NCBI RefSeq assembly: GCF_027853335.1
Contig: NZ_JAFEUS010000002.1
Location: forward strand, 2,092,514-2,156,513
Source: Leucobacter sp. UCMA 4100
GTDB lineage: Bacteria; Actinomycetota; Actinomycetes; Actinomycetales; Microbacteriaceae
Length of the DNA stretch: 64,000 nt
Reading direction: 5' to 3'
The notes beneath the pieces are model-generated. The model ran no database searches. It was not told the DNA's origin and was given only the letters and a program-made list of their open reading frames with translations. The translations under genes and the position numbers were made by a program. How positions within the stretch are numbered: position 1 is the first letter of the stretch; each line of letters starts with the position of its first letter. Below are positions 29,455 to 37,966 of this stretch, in pieces.

Positions 29455-29460
29455 ACCCTA
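29455..29460 (-). promoter_or_regulatory. -10 box TAGGGT, leaderless start of mutY
   Basis: TAGGGT (minus strand) ends 6 nt before the GTG start. Confidence 0.5.
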
Positions 29461-29542
29461 CTGTGTGGGCGCCGTCTTGGCCTGTCAGGCGCTGCGTGCG
29501 ATACCATCGACACCGGTACAAACGAGTGTGAATGGAGCCGCG

Positions 29543-30544
29543 ATGGTCAACGGAATTCTCTTCGTCGATAAAGATGAGGAGTGGACGAGTCATGACGCCG
29601 TCGCCAAAGCGCGAAGGGTGCTCGGTACCCGCAAGGTCGGGCACGCGGGCACACTCGACCCCATGGCCACAGGCCTGCTCACGCTCGGGGCGGGGCCATC
29701 AACGAGGCTGCTCACCCACATGGTCGGGCTCGATAAGACGTATACGGCGACGATTCGCTTGGGCGAGGCGACGCTGAGCGACGACCGCATGAGCGAGGTG
29801 ACTGAGACCGCGCCAGAAGGGGCCGTCGAGGCCCTCACCACCGAGCGGATCGAAGCCGCACTCGAGTTGTTGCGTGGTGATATTACGCAGGTTCCGAGCA
29901 AAGTAAGCGCCATTCGGGTTGACGGAAAGCGTTCGTACGACCGGGTGCGCTCTGGCGAAGAGGTCGAGCTCAAAGGCCGCCCCGTCACGATCTTCGCGTT
30001 CGTTGTTCACGAGCTGCGCCAGGCAGAAGGATCAGCCGGCCAGCCTGTGCTCGATCTTGATGTCACGGTGCACTGCTCGTCAGGAACCTACATTCGGGCG
30101 CTCGCACGCGACCTGGGCTCAGTGCTCGGGGTTGGCGGGCACCTGACGGCACTACGTCGTACCGCTGTCGGGCCGTTTCGCCTGGCCGACCACCGTGAAC
30201 TCGAAGCGCCTCTGCTCGGCGACGAAGCACGGGCGTCACGGCGCACCCCCGTCACGGTTGACGCTGTTACGACCAAGGACCTCGCTGACGGGCACGGGGC
30301 AGAGAGCACGGTCACGCCGACCGTGGTCGCGAGAGCGCTCTTTGACGTTATCGAGCTTGATGAGCAGCGTGCGATCGACCTGTCGAATGGCAAGCGGCCC
30401 GATGCAGATCGCGACGATGTTGCGCTCGCGGCTGCGATAGGGCCGGAAGAGTGGCTCGTCGGCCTCGTGTCGGTGGTCAAGGGCAGAATCAAAGCGGTGA
30501 CCAACTTTCCAGCGCCGTCAACGAATGAGAAAGGCCAGCAATGA
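29543..30544 (+). CDS. truB: tRNA pseudouridine(55) synthase TruB
   Basis: This 333-residue protein forms pseudouridine 55 in the T-loop of tRNAs. It carries GILFVDKDEEWTSHDAV and GHAGTLDPMATGLL with the catalytic Asp at residue 39, plus CSSGTYIRALARDLG. The C-terminal actinobacterial TruB extension is present. The ATG at 29543 follows GGAG; an upstream GTG at 29528 is possible. The next gene overlaps its stop codon (ATGA). Confidence 0.96.
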   Translation: MVNGILFVDKDEEWTSHDAVAKARRVLGTRKVGHAGTLDPMATGLLTLGAGPSTRLLTHMVGLDKTYTATIRLGEATLSDDRMSEVTETAPEGAVEALTTERIEAALELLRGDITQVPSKVSAIRVDGKRSYDRVRSGEEVELKGRPVTIFAFVVHELRQAEGSAGQPVLDLDVTVHCSSGTYIRALARDLGSVLGVGGHLTALRRTAVGPFRLADHRELEAPLLGDEARASRRTPVTVDAVTTKDLADGHGAESTVTPTVVARALFDVIELDEQRAIDLSNGKRPDADRDDVALAAAIGPEEWLVGLVSVVKGRIKAVTNFPAPSTNEKGQQ

Positions 30545-30915
30545 TCCACTGGTATGCCGTAATAGCGATGATCGTGTCGTTCGTTGGCGCGGTGCTTTCC
30601 TTCGGGGTGTTCGCCACGAAGCGGGGGCCGAACGACTTCTCGATTTTGCCGGTCGTCGCGACCGCGGTGCTGCTCGTCGTGCAGGTGATCATCATGATCG
30701 TTGCGCCACTCACCGGCAACCCGGCCGAGGGCGACATGCTCGAGATCTGGATGTATATGATCGTTGCCGTTGCACTTCCCATCGGCACCGGCATTTGGGC
30801 TCTTGTCGACAAGACGAAGTGGGCCAACCTCGTGCTTGCGGTCATGCAACTTGCCGTGCTCGTGATGACATGGCGCATGCTCGTACTGTGGTTTGGAACA
30901 CCGTCAGGCTTCTAA
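30541..30915 (+). CDS. Small four-helix membrane protein
   Basis: This 124-residue protein has four hydrophobic segments at about residues 4-24, 36-58, 68-88 and 95-117. It overlaps truB by four bases and is probably translationally coupled. I recognise no functional motif. Its position in a truB-ribF neighbourhood suggests co-expression, not a defined role. Confidence 0.75.
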   Translation: MIHWYAVIAMIVSFVGAVLSFGVFATKRGPNDFSILPVVATAVLLVVQVIIMIVAPLTGNPAEGDMLEIWMYMIVAVALPIGTGIWALVDKTKWANLVLAVMQLAVLVMTWRMLVLWFGTPSGF

Positions 30916-30929
30916 GCGCACAGAAGCGT

Positions 30930-30935
30930 TACACT
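30930..30935 (+). promoter_or_regulatory. -10 box TACACT, leaderless start at 30942
   Basis: TACACT ends 6 nt before the GTG of the next membrane protein gene. Confidence 0.5.
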
Positions 30936-30941
30936 TGGGGC

Positions 30942-31400
30942 GTGTCATCTGAAATCCTTTCGCAACAGAACGAGCCGCACTCACACGAGAAGGGCGAGGG
31001 TTCTGACGCCGAACGGTTGACCGGGCTGGCCAAGGTGCTCATTGCCGTGTACCTGGTGCTGGCGGTTGCCGCGACGTTCAGATCGGTCTACCAAATCCTG
31101 ACGAAGTTCGACGAGGCTCCGCTCGCGTACGTGCTCTCGGCCGTTGCCGGCGTGGTGTACATCGTGGCATCGATCGCGCTCATCAAACGCCGCGGCGTGT
31201 GGCGCAAGGTCGCCTGGGTCGCGCTGAGCTTCGAGCTCATCGGTGTCGTTGTTGTGGGCGTTTTGAGCGTGACGGCCCCGAGCCTCTTCGCTCACCCCTC
31301 GGTCTGGTCTGGCTTCGGCTCGGGCTACGGCTACATTCCCCTGGTGCTGCCGGTGCTCGGCCTCATTTGGCTCGCCCGCACAAGAAAGAGTGGTTCATGA
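30942..31400 (+). CDS. Membrane protein of unknown function upstream of ribF
   Basis: This 152-residue protein has a polar N-terminus (SHEKGEGSDAERL) and four hydrophobic segments (about residues 27-48, 59-80, 87-112 and 124-146), the last followed by ARTRKSGS. The frame extends upstream through truB, but the GTG at 30942 with its TACACT box is the credible start. Its TGA overlaps the ribF ATG (ATGA), so it is coupled to ribF. No function is assigned. Confidence 0.75.
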   Translation: MSSEILSQQNEPHSHEKGEGSDAERLTGLAKVLIAVYLVLAVAATFRSVYQILTKFDEAPLAYVLSAVAGVVYIVASIALIKRRGVWRKVAWVALSFELIGVVVVGVLSVTAPSLFAHPSVWSGFGSGYGYIPLVLPVLGLIWLARTRKSGS

Positions 31401-32326
31401 CCCGTTCGAGCGTCATTGCAATAGGCAAGTTCGAAGGTGTGCACCGAGGCCACCAGCACATACTTGCTCGGCTCATTGAAGAGGCGGCAGCGCGCGATGC
31501 CGAGGCGGTCGTGTTTACGTTCACGCAAAACCCCCTGAGCTACCTCAACCCGGCCAAGTGCCCGAAGCCGCTCATGAGCCCCGAACAGCGGGCCCAGACG
31601 CTGCTTGACGTTGGTATCGACCGGGTGATCATGGTCGATTTCGACGAGCCCTTTGCGACGTTGAGCCCTGAGGCCTTTGTGAAGCAGGAGCTCGTCGGGG
31701 CAAATCACGTCACTCACGTGATCGTTGGCGATGACTTTCGCTTCGGCTCAAAGGCTGCCGGCACGCCCGAGGTGCTTGCCGAGCTTGGAAAAGAGCTTGG
31801 CTTCAGCGTCGAGGTTATTGACGAGGTTGCCGACGCCGAGTTTGGCCGTATCTCATCGAGCCGCATTCGTCAGGCGCTCGACGAGGGCGACGTCGAGCTT
31901 GCGGCCAGACTGCTTGGTGCACCGCACCAGGTTCGTGGCCTCGTCGTTCACGGAGATGCACGCGGGCGTGAGCTCGGTTTTCCGACCGCGAACCTCGGGC
32001 CCTTTGACGGGGCTACGCAGGTCGACGGCTATGTGCCCGCCGACGGCGTGTATGGCGGCATCGCGATGGTTCAGGGTGAGCCCGTGATCGCTGCAATCTC
32101 GGTTGGCAATAACCCGACGTTTACCCCCGAAGGGCAGTCGCGGGTCGAGGCCTACCTGCTCGACTTCGAGGGCGATATTTACGGTGAAGAGATCACCATC
32201 GACTTCACGCACCGCATTCGTGACATGGTCGCGTTCACAGGCCTCGAAGCGCTCATCGAAACGATGAACAACGACGTTGCTCGGGTGCGCGACCTCGTAC
32301 AGTTCGAGCTTGAACACGAAGACTAA
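31397..32326 (+). CDS. ribF: Bifunctional riboflavin kinase/FAD synthetase
   Basis: This 309-residue enzyme has an N-terminal FAD synthetase (IAIGKFEGVHRGHQHIL with the nucleotidyltransferase GxHxGH-like motif; GDDFRFGSKAAGT; ISSSRIRQAL) and a C-terminal flavokinase (GDARGRELGFPTANL, DGVYGG, YLLDFEGDIYG). It makes FMN and FAD from riboflavin. The start is fixed by the overlap with the previous stop codon; the in-frame extension to 31199 overlaps a real gene and is rejected. Confidence 0.96.
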   Translation: MTRSSVIAIGKFEGVHRGHQHILARLIEEAAARDAEAVVFTFTQNPLSYLNPAKCPKPLMSPEQRAQTLLDVGIDRVIMVDFDEPFATLSPEAFVKQELVGANHVTHVIVGDDFRFGSKAAGTPEVLAELGKELGFSVEVIDEVADAEFGRISSSRIRQALDEGDVELAARLLGAPHQVRGLVVHGDARGRELGFPTANLGPFDGATQVDGYVPADGVYGGIAMVQGEPVIAAISVGNNPTFTPEGQSRVEAYLLDFEGDIYGEEITIDFTHRIRDMVAFTGLEALIETMNNDVARVRDLVQFELEHED

Positions 32327-32365
32327 ACGCTCCTGATCACTCGCCCAAGTTGGTGACGTATCCTG

Positions 32366-32371
32366 TAAGCT
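32366..32371 (+). promoter_or_regulatory. Putative -10 box of the SNF2 gene
   Basis: TAAGCT lies about 115 nt upstream of the ATG and immediately before the hairpin-rich leader. Confidence 0.4.
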
Positions 32372-32375
32372 GAAT

Positions 32376-32456
32376 GCGACCCTCCTGGTCGCCGTTCGAC
32401 GAACGAGTCAGGCCAGGGCGCTCATTCTTTCTTTCGTGACAAAGTTTTGTGTCACG
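32376..32456 (+). other. Structured leader before the SNF2 helicase
   Basis: Three inverted repeats follow one another: GCGACC/GGTCGC (32376-32392), CGTTCG A CGAACG (32393-32405) and CGTGACA/TGTCACG (32435-32456). They lie between the putative -10 and the ribosome-binding site, with no T-run. I do not recognise the family. Confidence 0.5.
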
Positions 32457-32485
32457 CACGCTCGCACCACAGCATCAGGAGACGT

Positions 32486-34777
32486 ATGTCTGACAAACCC
32501 GAAGCGGTCGAACCCTCAGTCGAAGAACGAGTTGATTCGCTCGCACGTGAACTCGCGGCTGCCGCGGGTACCGGGGAAGGGGCTTCGAAGGCCCCGAAAG
32601 AGGAGCATTCCGTGAAGACCGACCAGGGCGCACGCTCGAGGTCGCGTCAGGGCGGGCGCCAGACGAACCAGCAGACGAAGAACTCGTCGAACGCGAAGGC
32701 AACGAAGCGCAAGCACACCCACAACGAGGGCATTATTCCGTTGCTTGCCCGTGCCGTGCGCGAGGTCGAGGCCGGCGCTCAACGTGGCAAAGCAAACGCA
32801 CAAATTCGTACGAAGTTTCATGTCATCGCGCTGCTCATGCGCGAAGAGCTCAGTCGGGTGCGCAGCGACGAGACCGTGAGCGACGCCGAGCGCGCTGAGA
32901 CGCTCAAGCGGCTCGATGGAGTTGCCGGTATTCTCGCGAAGTCGGCGGCGCGCGACACGAGTCTCATCACACTGCTCGAGCCAGACGCTCCCGTCTCTGA
33001 CGCGACGCGTGCGCTCAAGCGTAAGATGCTCGTGCAGGCTGGCTCACCGGTGCCCGAAGAAGACCTCAAGGTTGAGCCGAAGAAGCGGCTCGTGCCAGAA
33101 GAACTCGTCGAACGGCAGGTGCGGCCACAGGGCATCGAGCAGCGCTTGCTCGCGAGCCCGTTCCTTGCTCCTGATCTCGAGCCCAAAGCGCAGCCCACGC
33201 CTGCCGTTCGGCTCGCGAACTGGGAGCTGCTGGGGCCGCTGCTCAAGAGCTTCGAGCAGGGCGGCGGCGGGTACGCCTGCATGCAGTTGCCAGAGGCGCC
33301 CGTGGTCGATCATATTTCGCCCCGTGGCCTTGAACTCATGATGCACCAGTCACGCTTTGTTGAGTCGGTGCGTGAGGGCCATCGAAGCTTCTTGCTCGCT
33401 GACGAGCCGGGCCTCGGTAAGACCGCGCAGTCGGCCATTGCGGCCTCGGTCGCTGACGCTTACCCGCTGCTCGTCGTGGTGCCAAACGTCGTCAAGATGA
33501 ACTGGGCACGCGAGGTTGAGCGGTGGACCCCGAACCGACGCGCTACCGTGATTCACGGTGACGGCAAAGAGGTCGACGCCTTCGCTGACGTGTTCATCGT
33601 GAACTACGAGATTCTCGATCGCCACCTCAGCTGGATTCAGGACTTTGGGTTTAAGGGCATGGTCGTCGATGAGGCGCACATGATCAAGAACACGCAGTCG
33701 CAGCGCTCACGCAACGTGCTCTCGATCGCCCAGCGCATCAAAGAACGCACGCCTGGCAATAACCCGCTGCTCGTCGCGCTCACGGGCACCCCGCTCATCA
33801 ACGACGTCGACGATTTCAGGGCCATTTGGCGATTCCTGGGGTGGACCGACGCCGAAAAGCCGGGCCCCGAGCTTATGGCCCGCCTCGAGCACCTCGGCTA
33901 TACGCCGGCTGACTCGGCGTTTTACCCGAATGCGCGCGAACAGGTCATTGAGATGGGCATCGTGCGTCGCCGCAAGATCGACGTCGCGACCGACCTTCCC
34001 GCCAAGCGCATCGTCGACATGCCAGTCGAGCTCGATGAAGAAGAGGGTAAGGGCATTCTCGCGGCAGAGGCGCAGCTGCGTGACCGCCTGCTCGCAAACT
34101 ACGACCGTACGAAGTCGGGCCGACTCGGGGCAGAGCTCAGTGATGCCTCGATCATTCGCATGATCTGTGCGCAGGAGCTTGAAGACTCGAACGCGCAGAC
34201 CGGGCTCAACGTGTTTACGATGGTGCGCGAGATTGGCCAGGCAAAGGCCGGGCTCGCTGCCGATTATGCGGCGCAGCTCGCACGCTCTGTCGGCAAGGTT
34301 GTCTTCTTCGCGAAGCACATCGACGTCATGGATCGAGCTCTGCACGACTTCGCCGAGCGCGGCATCGGCACGACAACCATTCGTGGTGACCAGACCGCTC
34401 AGGCGCGCCAGGAAGCAATTGACCGCTTCAATAACGACCCTGAGGTGCAAATTATCGTGTGTTCGCTCACCGCGGCCGGCGTCGGGGTCAACCTGCAGGC
34501 GGCGTCGAACGTGGTGCTCGCAGAACTTAGCTGGACCGACGCAGAGCAGACGCAGGCGATCGACCGCGTGCACCGCATCGGCCAGGAGGAGCCCGTGACC
34601 GCGTGGCGCATCGTCGCGGCGCAAACGATCGATGCCCGCATTGCCGAGCTTATTGATAGCAAGGCGGGCCTCGCAGCGCGTGCGCTCGATGGGGCCGAGG
34701 CCAAGAGCGAAGACGACGATTCGGTGCAGATGCTCACACTCATGAGCGTGCTCGAGCAAGCGATCGCCGCCAGGTAA
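32486..34777 (+). CDS. SNF2-family DEAD/DEAH-box helicase
   Basis: This 763-residue protein has a charged N-terminal region of about 100 residues, rich in Lys/Arg/Gln/Asn (SRQGGRQTNQQTKN). The SNF2 ATPase core follows: motif I DEPGLGKTAQ, motif Ia VVPNVVKMNWARE, motif II DEAH, motif III ALTGTP, then the second RecA lobe with IICSLTAAGVGVNLQ-type motif V and QAIDRVHRIGQ motif VI. The family translocates on double-stranded DNA and remodels protein-DNA complexes or fork structures; the closest eukaryotic type is SMARCAL1-like. No methylase or nuclease partner is next to it, so I do not call a defence role. The ATG follows CAGGAGACGT. Confidence 0.9.
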   Translation: MSDKPEAVEPSVEERVDSLARELAAAAGTGEGASKAPKEEHSVKTDQGARSRSRQGGRQTNQQTKNSSNAKATKRKHTHNEGIIPLLARAVREVEAGAQRGKANAQIRTKFHVIALLMREELSRVRSDETVSDAERAETLKRLDGVAGILAKSAARDTSLITLLEPDAPVSDATRALKRKMLVQAGSPVPEEDLKVEPKKRLVPEELVERQVRPQGIEQRLLASPFLAPDLEPKAQPTPAVRLANWELLGPLLKSFEQGGGGYACMQLPEAPVVDHISPRGLELMMHQSRFVESVREGHRSFLLADEPGLGKTAQSAIAASVADAYPLLVVVPNVVKMNWAREVERWTPNRRATVIHGDGKEVDAFADVFIVNYEILDRHLSWIQDFGFKGMVVDEAHMIKNTQSQRSRNVLSIAQRIKERTPGNNPLLVALTGTPLINDVDDFRAIWRFLGWTDAEKPGPELMARLEHLGYTPADSAFYPNAREQVIEMGIVRRRKIDVATDLPAKRIVDMPVELDEEEGKGILAAEAQLRDRLLANYDRTKSGRLGAELSDASIIRMICAQELEDSNAQTGLNVFTMVREIGQAKAGLAADYAAQLARSVGKVVFFAKHIDVMDRALHDFAERGIGTTTIRGDQTAQARQEAIDRFNNDPEVQIIVCSLTAAGVGVNLQAASNVVLAELSWTDAEQTQAIDRVHRIGQEEPVTAWRIVAAQTIDARIAELIDSKAGLAARALDGAEAKSEDDDSVQMLTLMSVLEQAIAAR

Positions 34778-34791
34778 CGCTGGCGTGGGGC

Positions 34792-34797
34792 TAAGCT
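34792..34797 (+). promoter_or_regulatory. -10 box TAAGCT, leaderless start of pfkA
   Basis: TAAGCT ends 6 nt before the ATG at 34804. Confidence 0.5.
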
Positions 34798-34803
34798 CGT
34801 TGT

Positions 34804-35838
34804 ATGCGAATTGGTCTTCTCTGCTCAGGTGGCGATAGCCCGGGAATGAACGCGGCTATTCGGGGCGCGGTCTTGCGCGGCGTCGATTGGCACGGCCATG
34901 AAATGGTCGGGTTTCGCGACGGATGGCGCGGCTTTCTCGACGGCGACGAGGTCGTGCTCGACCGCAGCGCGGTGAGGGGTATCTCGCCCCTCGGCGGTGT
35001 CATCATCGGCACGAGTCGCGCGAACCCCTTCACCTCGTGGGAGGGCGAGCCCGAAGACTACGACCGCATTCGCTCCCTCATGAGCCGCTCAGGTGTCGAC
35101 GCGCTCATGCTCATCGGCGGCGAGGGTACGCAAACGGTTTCTGGCATGTTGCACCGCAACGGCATTCCCGTCATCGGTCTGCCCAAGACGATCGATAACG
35201 ATCTCGAGGGTACCGACGCGACATTTGGCTTTGATACCGCTGTTGGCATCGCGACCGAGGCGATAGACCGGCTTCGCACGACGGGCGAGTCGCATAAGCG
35301 GTGCATGGTTCTTGAGGTGATGGGTCGAAATGCGGGGTGGATCGCGCTGCACTCTGGCATCGCCGGCGGCGCGCACCTCATGCTCATTCCTGAGCGACCT
35401 GAAACGCTCGAGCAGGTGTGCTCCTGGGTGCAGCACGTGCATGACCGTGGCCGGGCACCGCTCATGGTCGTGGCCGAGGGCTTTACGCTCGAAGGTCACG
35501 ACACCGTGACGCAGCAGGGTGCTGACGCAGTTGGCAGGGAACGCCTCGGTGGGGTCGGCGAGGTGCTTGCGCCGCTCATCGAGCAGTGCACCGGCATTGA
35601 GACGCGTGCCACGGTGCTTGGCCACGTACAACGAGGCGGATCGCCGAGCGCCTTTGATCGCGTACTCGCGACGCGCACCGGTATCGCTGCTGCTGACGCC
35701 GCTGAGAACGGTCAGTGGGGCGTCGTGACGGCGCTCAAGGGTGACCGCATCGTGCTCACACCCCTCGTCGAGGTCTCTGGCAGAACGAAGACGGTTCCCG
35801 ACGAGCGCTACGACGAGGTTCGCGTCACGTTCGGTTAG
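34804..35838 (+). CDS. pfkA: 6-phosphofructokinase
   Basis: This 344-residue enzyme phosphorylates fructose 6-phosphate in glycolysis. It has LLCSGGDSPGMNAAIRG, the phosphate-donor motif GGEGTQT, the catalytic PKTIDNDL, MGRNAGWIAL and VLGHVQRGGSP. A Gly in GGEGT favours ATP as donor (Asp there marks pyrophosphate enzymes), while the Lys in PKTIDND is typical of the pyrophosphate and group III types. The combination is known from actinobacterial ATP-dependent group III enzymes. The start fits a leaderless promoter. Confidence 0.95.
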   Translation: MRIGLLCSGGDSPGMNAAIRGAVLRGVDWHGHEMVGFRDGWRGFLDGDEVVLDRSAVRGISPLGGVIIGTSRANPFTSWEGEPEDYDRIRSLMSRSGVDALMLIGGEGTQTVSGMLHRNGIPVIGLPKTIDNDLEGTDATFGFDTAVGIATEAIDRLRTTGESHKRCMVLEVMGRNAGWIALHSGIAGGAHLMLIPERPETLEQVCSWVQHVHDRGRAPLMVVAEGFTLEGHDTVTQQGADAVGRERLGGVGEVLAPLIEQCTGIETRATVLGHVQRGGSPSAFDRVLATRTGIAAADAAENGQWGVVTALKGDRIVLTPLVEVSGRTKTVPDERYDEVRVTFG

Positions 35839-35860
35839 CGACTCGGCGAGGTGGGGTTCG

Positions 35861-36124
35861 CTAGATGCGTGCCCTCACCTCTGCGAGCGACGGGTTCGTC
35901 GCTGCGGTTCCGTCGGCAAAAATGACGGTGGGTACCGTCTGATTGCCCCCGTTGAGGGTTTCGACGAGTTCGGGTGTGCCGGGGGTGTGCTCGATGTTCA
36001 CCTCGGTGTAGCCTATGCCCTCGTGGTCGAGCATCGTTTTGAGGCGCCTGCAGTAGCCGCACCAGTCGGTTGAGAACATCGTGATGGCACCCTGTTCGGG
36101 CAGAAAATCGTTGACTTCGCTCAT
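35861..36124 (-). CDS. Mycoredoxin-type glutaredoxin
   Basis: This 87-residue thioredoxin-fold protein has active site CGYC (22-25) in FSTDWCGYCRRLK, cis-Pro motif TVPTVIF and the C-terminal DGT segment. The CGYC form is that of actinobacterial mycoredoxin-1, which reduces mycothiol-protein disulfides. Its presence fits the mca gene in this window. The start follows AAGGAGC. It converges with pfkA and is divergent from the phosphate transporter. Confidence 0.88.
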   Translation of the reverse strand: MSEVNDFLPEQGAITMFSTDWCGYCRRLKTMLDHEGIGYTEVNIEHTPGTPELVETLNGGNQTVPTVIFADGTAATNPSLAEVRARI

Positions 36125-36253
36125 GATTTGCTCCTTGGTTGTGGCCTTGGTTTTTTCGTTTACCTACTGTTCACCTTCGGGACGTGGTTCCAGCTTGACC
36201 GACCGCTTGGTGAGGTGGGAATATGTGCTGAGGTTCCTTTTGGTATGCCTGGT

Positions 36254-36275
36254 GTTCACTCGCCATTCATTCAAG
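36254..36275 (+). promoter_or_regulatory. Possible PHO box before the PiT gene
   Basis: GTTCACTCGCC and ATTCATTCAAG form two adjacent 11-nt units resembling the GTTCA-type direct repeats bound by actinobacterial PhoP. Another GTTCACCTTCG occurs at 36169-36179. A TAGGTT -10 candidate follows at 36288. This is similarity only. Confidence 0.35.
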
Positions 36276-36315
36276 AGTTCCGATCGCTAGGTTACTTGCC
36301 ACACGAAAGATACCG

Positions 36316-37647
36316 TTGGATTTCACACTCATTGTGCTGCTAGTTATTGCGCTAGCCCTGTTTTTTGACTTCACGAACGGATTCCACGATACCGCGAATG
36401 CGATGGCTACCCCCATCGCGACCGGTGCGCTGAAACCCAAAACGGCGGTGCTGTTAGCCGCGGTGCTCAACCTTGTTGGCGCGTTCCTCTCTACCGAGGT
36501 CGCGAAAACGATTTCGGGTGGCATCATCAACGAGGGCGACGGGGGAGTGCTCATCACTCCCGAGCTCATTTTCGCAGGCCTCTTGGGTGCGATCGTTTGG
36601 AACCTCGTGACCTGGCTGTACGGCTTGCCCTCCAGCTCTTCACACGCCCTCTTCGGCGGCCTCATTGGCGCCGCGGTTGTTGGCGCCGGCGTCACCGCGA
36701 TTAACGGTGGAGGCGTGCTCTCAAAGGTGCTCATTCCCGCCGTTGCGGCGCCGCTCACCGCCGGGCTCGTTGCCTTCACCGCAACGAAGGTCGCGTATGC
36801 CATCACTCGGCGTCACGACGGTAAGCCCGACGGGCGAGGCCACTTTCGCTACGCTCAGATCGCCTCGTCATCGCTCATCGCACTCGCACACGGTACGAAC
36901 GACGCGCAGAAGACGATGGGCATCATTACCCTCACGCTCATTGCGTCGGGGCACCAGGAGGCAGGAACGGGCCCTCACCTCTGGGTTATCGTCGCCTGTG
37001 CCCTGGCTATTGCCATCGGCACGTACTCGGGTGGCTGGCGCATCATTCGTACGCTCGGTTCGGGTCTGACCGAGGTCAAGCCAGCTCAGGGCTTTGCTGC
37101 TGAGACCTCGACGGCAGCTACCATTCTTGCCTCGACCCACCTCGGTTTCGCCCTGTCGACCACGCAGGTCGCCTCAGGCTCGGTGATCGGCTCGGGCCTC
37201 GGCCGCCGCGGATCAACGGTGCGCTGGCGCACCGCGGGCCGCATTGGCCTCGGTTGGCTGATGACGCTTCCCGCTTCGGCCGCCATTGGTGCCATCGCGG
37301 CGCTGATCGCCCACCTCGGCACCGTCGGTCTGATTATCGACGCGGTGATTGGACTCGGCGTAATCCTCTTCATCTTCTGGCGCTCGAGCCGTAACAAGGT
37401 GCACGCTGGCAACGCCGTTCCCGTTCCAGACGTTGCCGAGTCGGGCCACGCTATTCGTATCAAGCAGGCGAAGGTTCGCCGCGTGAAGACCGAGACCGGC
37501 ACGCTGCCCCCGCTCACGAACATCGCAATGTCGGCAGCGACTGAAGACAAGGAGCGCAAGCGCGCTCTGAAGGCTGCGCAGAAGGCCGCGAAAGAAGCTG
37601 CGAAGCGCGAGAAAAAAGAACGTAAGCAGAACGGTACAAACAAATGA
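36316..37647 (+). CDS. PiT-family inorganic phosphate transporter
   Basis: This 443-residue polytopic protein has the two PiT signatures: FDFTNGFHDTANAMATPIATGAL near the N-terminus and ALAHGTNDAQKTMG in the middle, with GLPSSSSHAL. It imports metal-phosphate with protons. A Lys/Ala/Glu-rich cytoplasmic tail of about 35 residues (AAKEAAKREKKERKQ) ends the protein. The TTG start at 36316 follows GAAAGA and places Met just before the first helix. The next gene overlaps its stop by four bases. Confidence 0.93.
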   Translation: MDFTLIVLLVIALALFFDFTNGFHDTANAMATPIATGALKPKTAVLLAAVLNLVGAFLSTEVAKTISGGIINEGDGGVLITPELIFAGLLGAIVWNLVTWLYGLPSSSSHALFGGLIGAAVVGAGVTAINGGGVLSKVLIPAVAAPLTAGLVAFTATKVAYAITRRHDGKPDGRGHFRYAQIASSSLIALAHGTNDAQKTMGIITLTLIASGHQEAGTGPHLWVIVACALAIAIGTYSGGWRIIRTLGSGLTEVKPAQGFAAETSTAATILASTHLGFALSTTQVASGSVIGSGLGRRGSTVRWRTAGRIGLGWLMTLPASAAIGAIAALIAHLGTVGLIIDAVIGLGVILFIFWRSSRNKVHAGNAVPVPDVAESGHAIRIKQAKVRRVKTETGTLPPLTNIAMSAATEDKERKRALKAAQKAAKEAAKREKKERKQNGTNK

Positions 37648-37934
37648 TCGACTGGCTCGCCTTTATCCAGGTGTTTCTCGCGGCGATTCTTGCTTCTTCT
37701 GGAGTCGTTGCTCTCTACTCGTTGGGTATTCGCTTTCTCGCCATGCCCGGGCCCAAGGTCGTTCGTGAAGACGGTACGTTCGAACCAGACGGCCCGGCCC
37801 GTGATGATGAAGACGATGACGTGGTCGAGATCGGCCGCCCCAAGTGGGCGACCGTTGCCGCAAACATCTGCTTCATTGCCTCGGTGCTGTGCGTCGTCGT
37901 GGGCATCTACCTCATCGTTCCAGCGCTTCACTGA
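37644..37934 (+). CDS. Small membrane protein coupled to the phosphate transporter
   Basis: This 96-residue protein has two hydrophobic segments (about residues 6-33 and 70-93) with an acidic loop between them (ARDDEDDDVVEIG). It overlaps the transporter gene (ATGA) and is surely co-translated. No family is recognised; a subunit or regulator role for the PiT protein is an inference from position. Confidence 0.75.
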   Translation: MIDWLAFIQVFLAAILASSGVVALYSLGIRFLAMPGPKVVREDGTFEPDGPARDDEDDDVVEIGRPKWATVAANICFIASVLCVVVGIYLIVPALH

Positions 37935-37954
37935 CGAACCCAAGGGTTCTCACG

Positions 37955-37960
37955 TAGGCT
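37955..37960 (+). promoter_or_regulatory. -10 box TAGGCT, leaderless start of the aldehyde dehydrogenase
   Basis: TAGGCT ends 6 nt before the ATG at 37967. Confidence 0.5.
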
Positions 37961-37966
37961 TGGGCC

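Noticed and set aside
30525-30941. N-terminal extension of the membrane protein gene before ribF
   Set aside because: It would overlap both truB and the coupled small membrane gene; a GTG with a promoter box exists at 30942.
32486-34777. SNF2 helicase as part of an anti-phage defence island
   Set aside because: No methylase, nuclease or other known defence partner is adjacent; neighbours are housekeeping genes.
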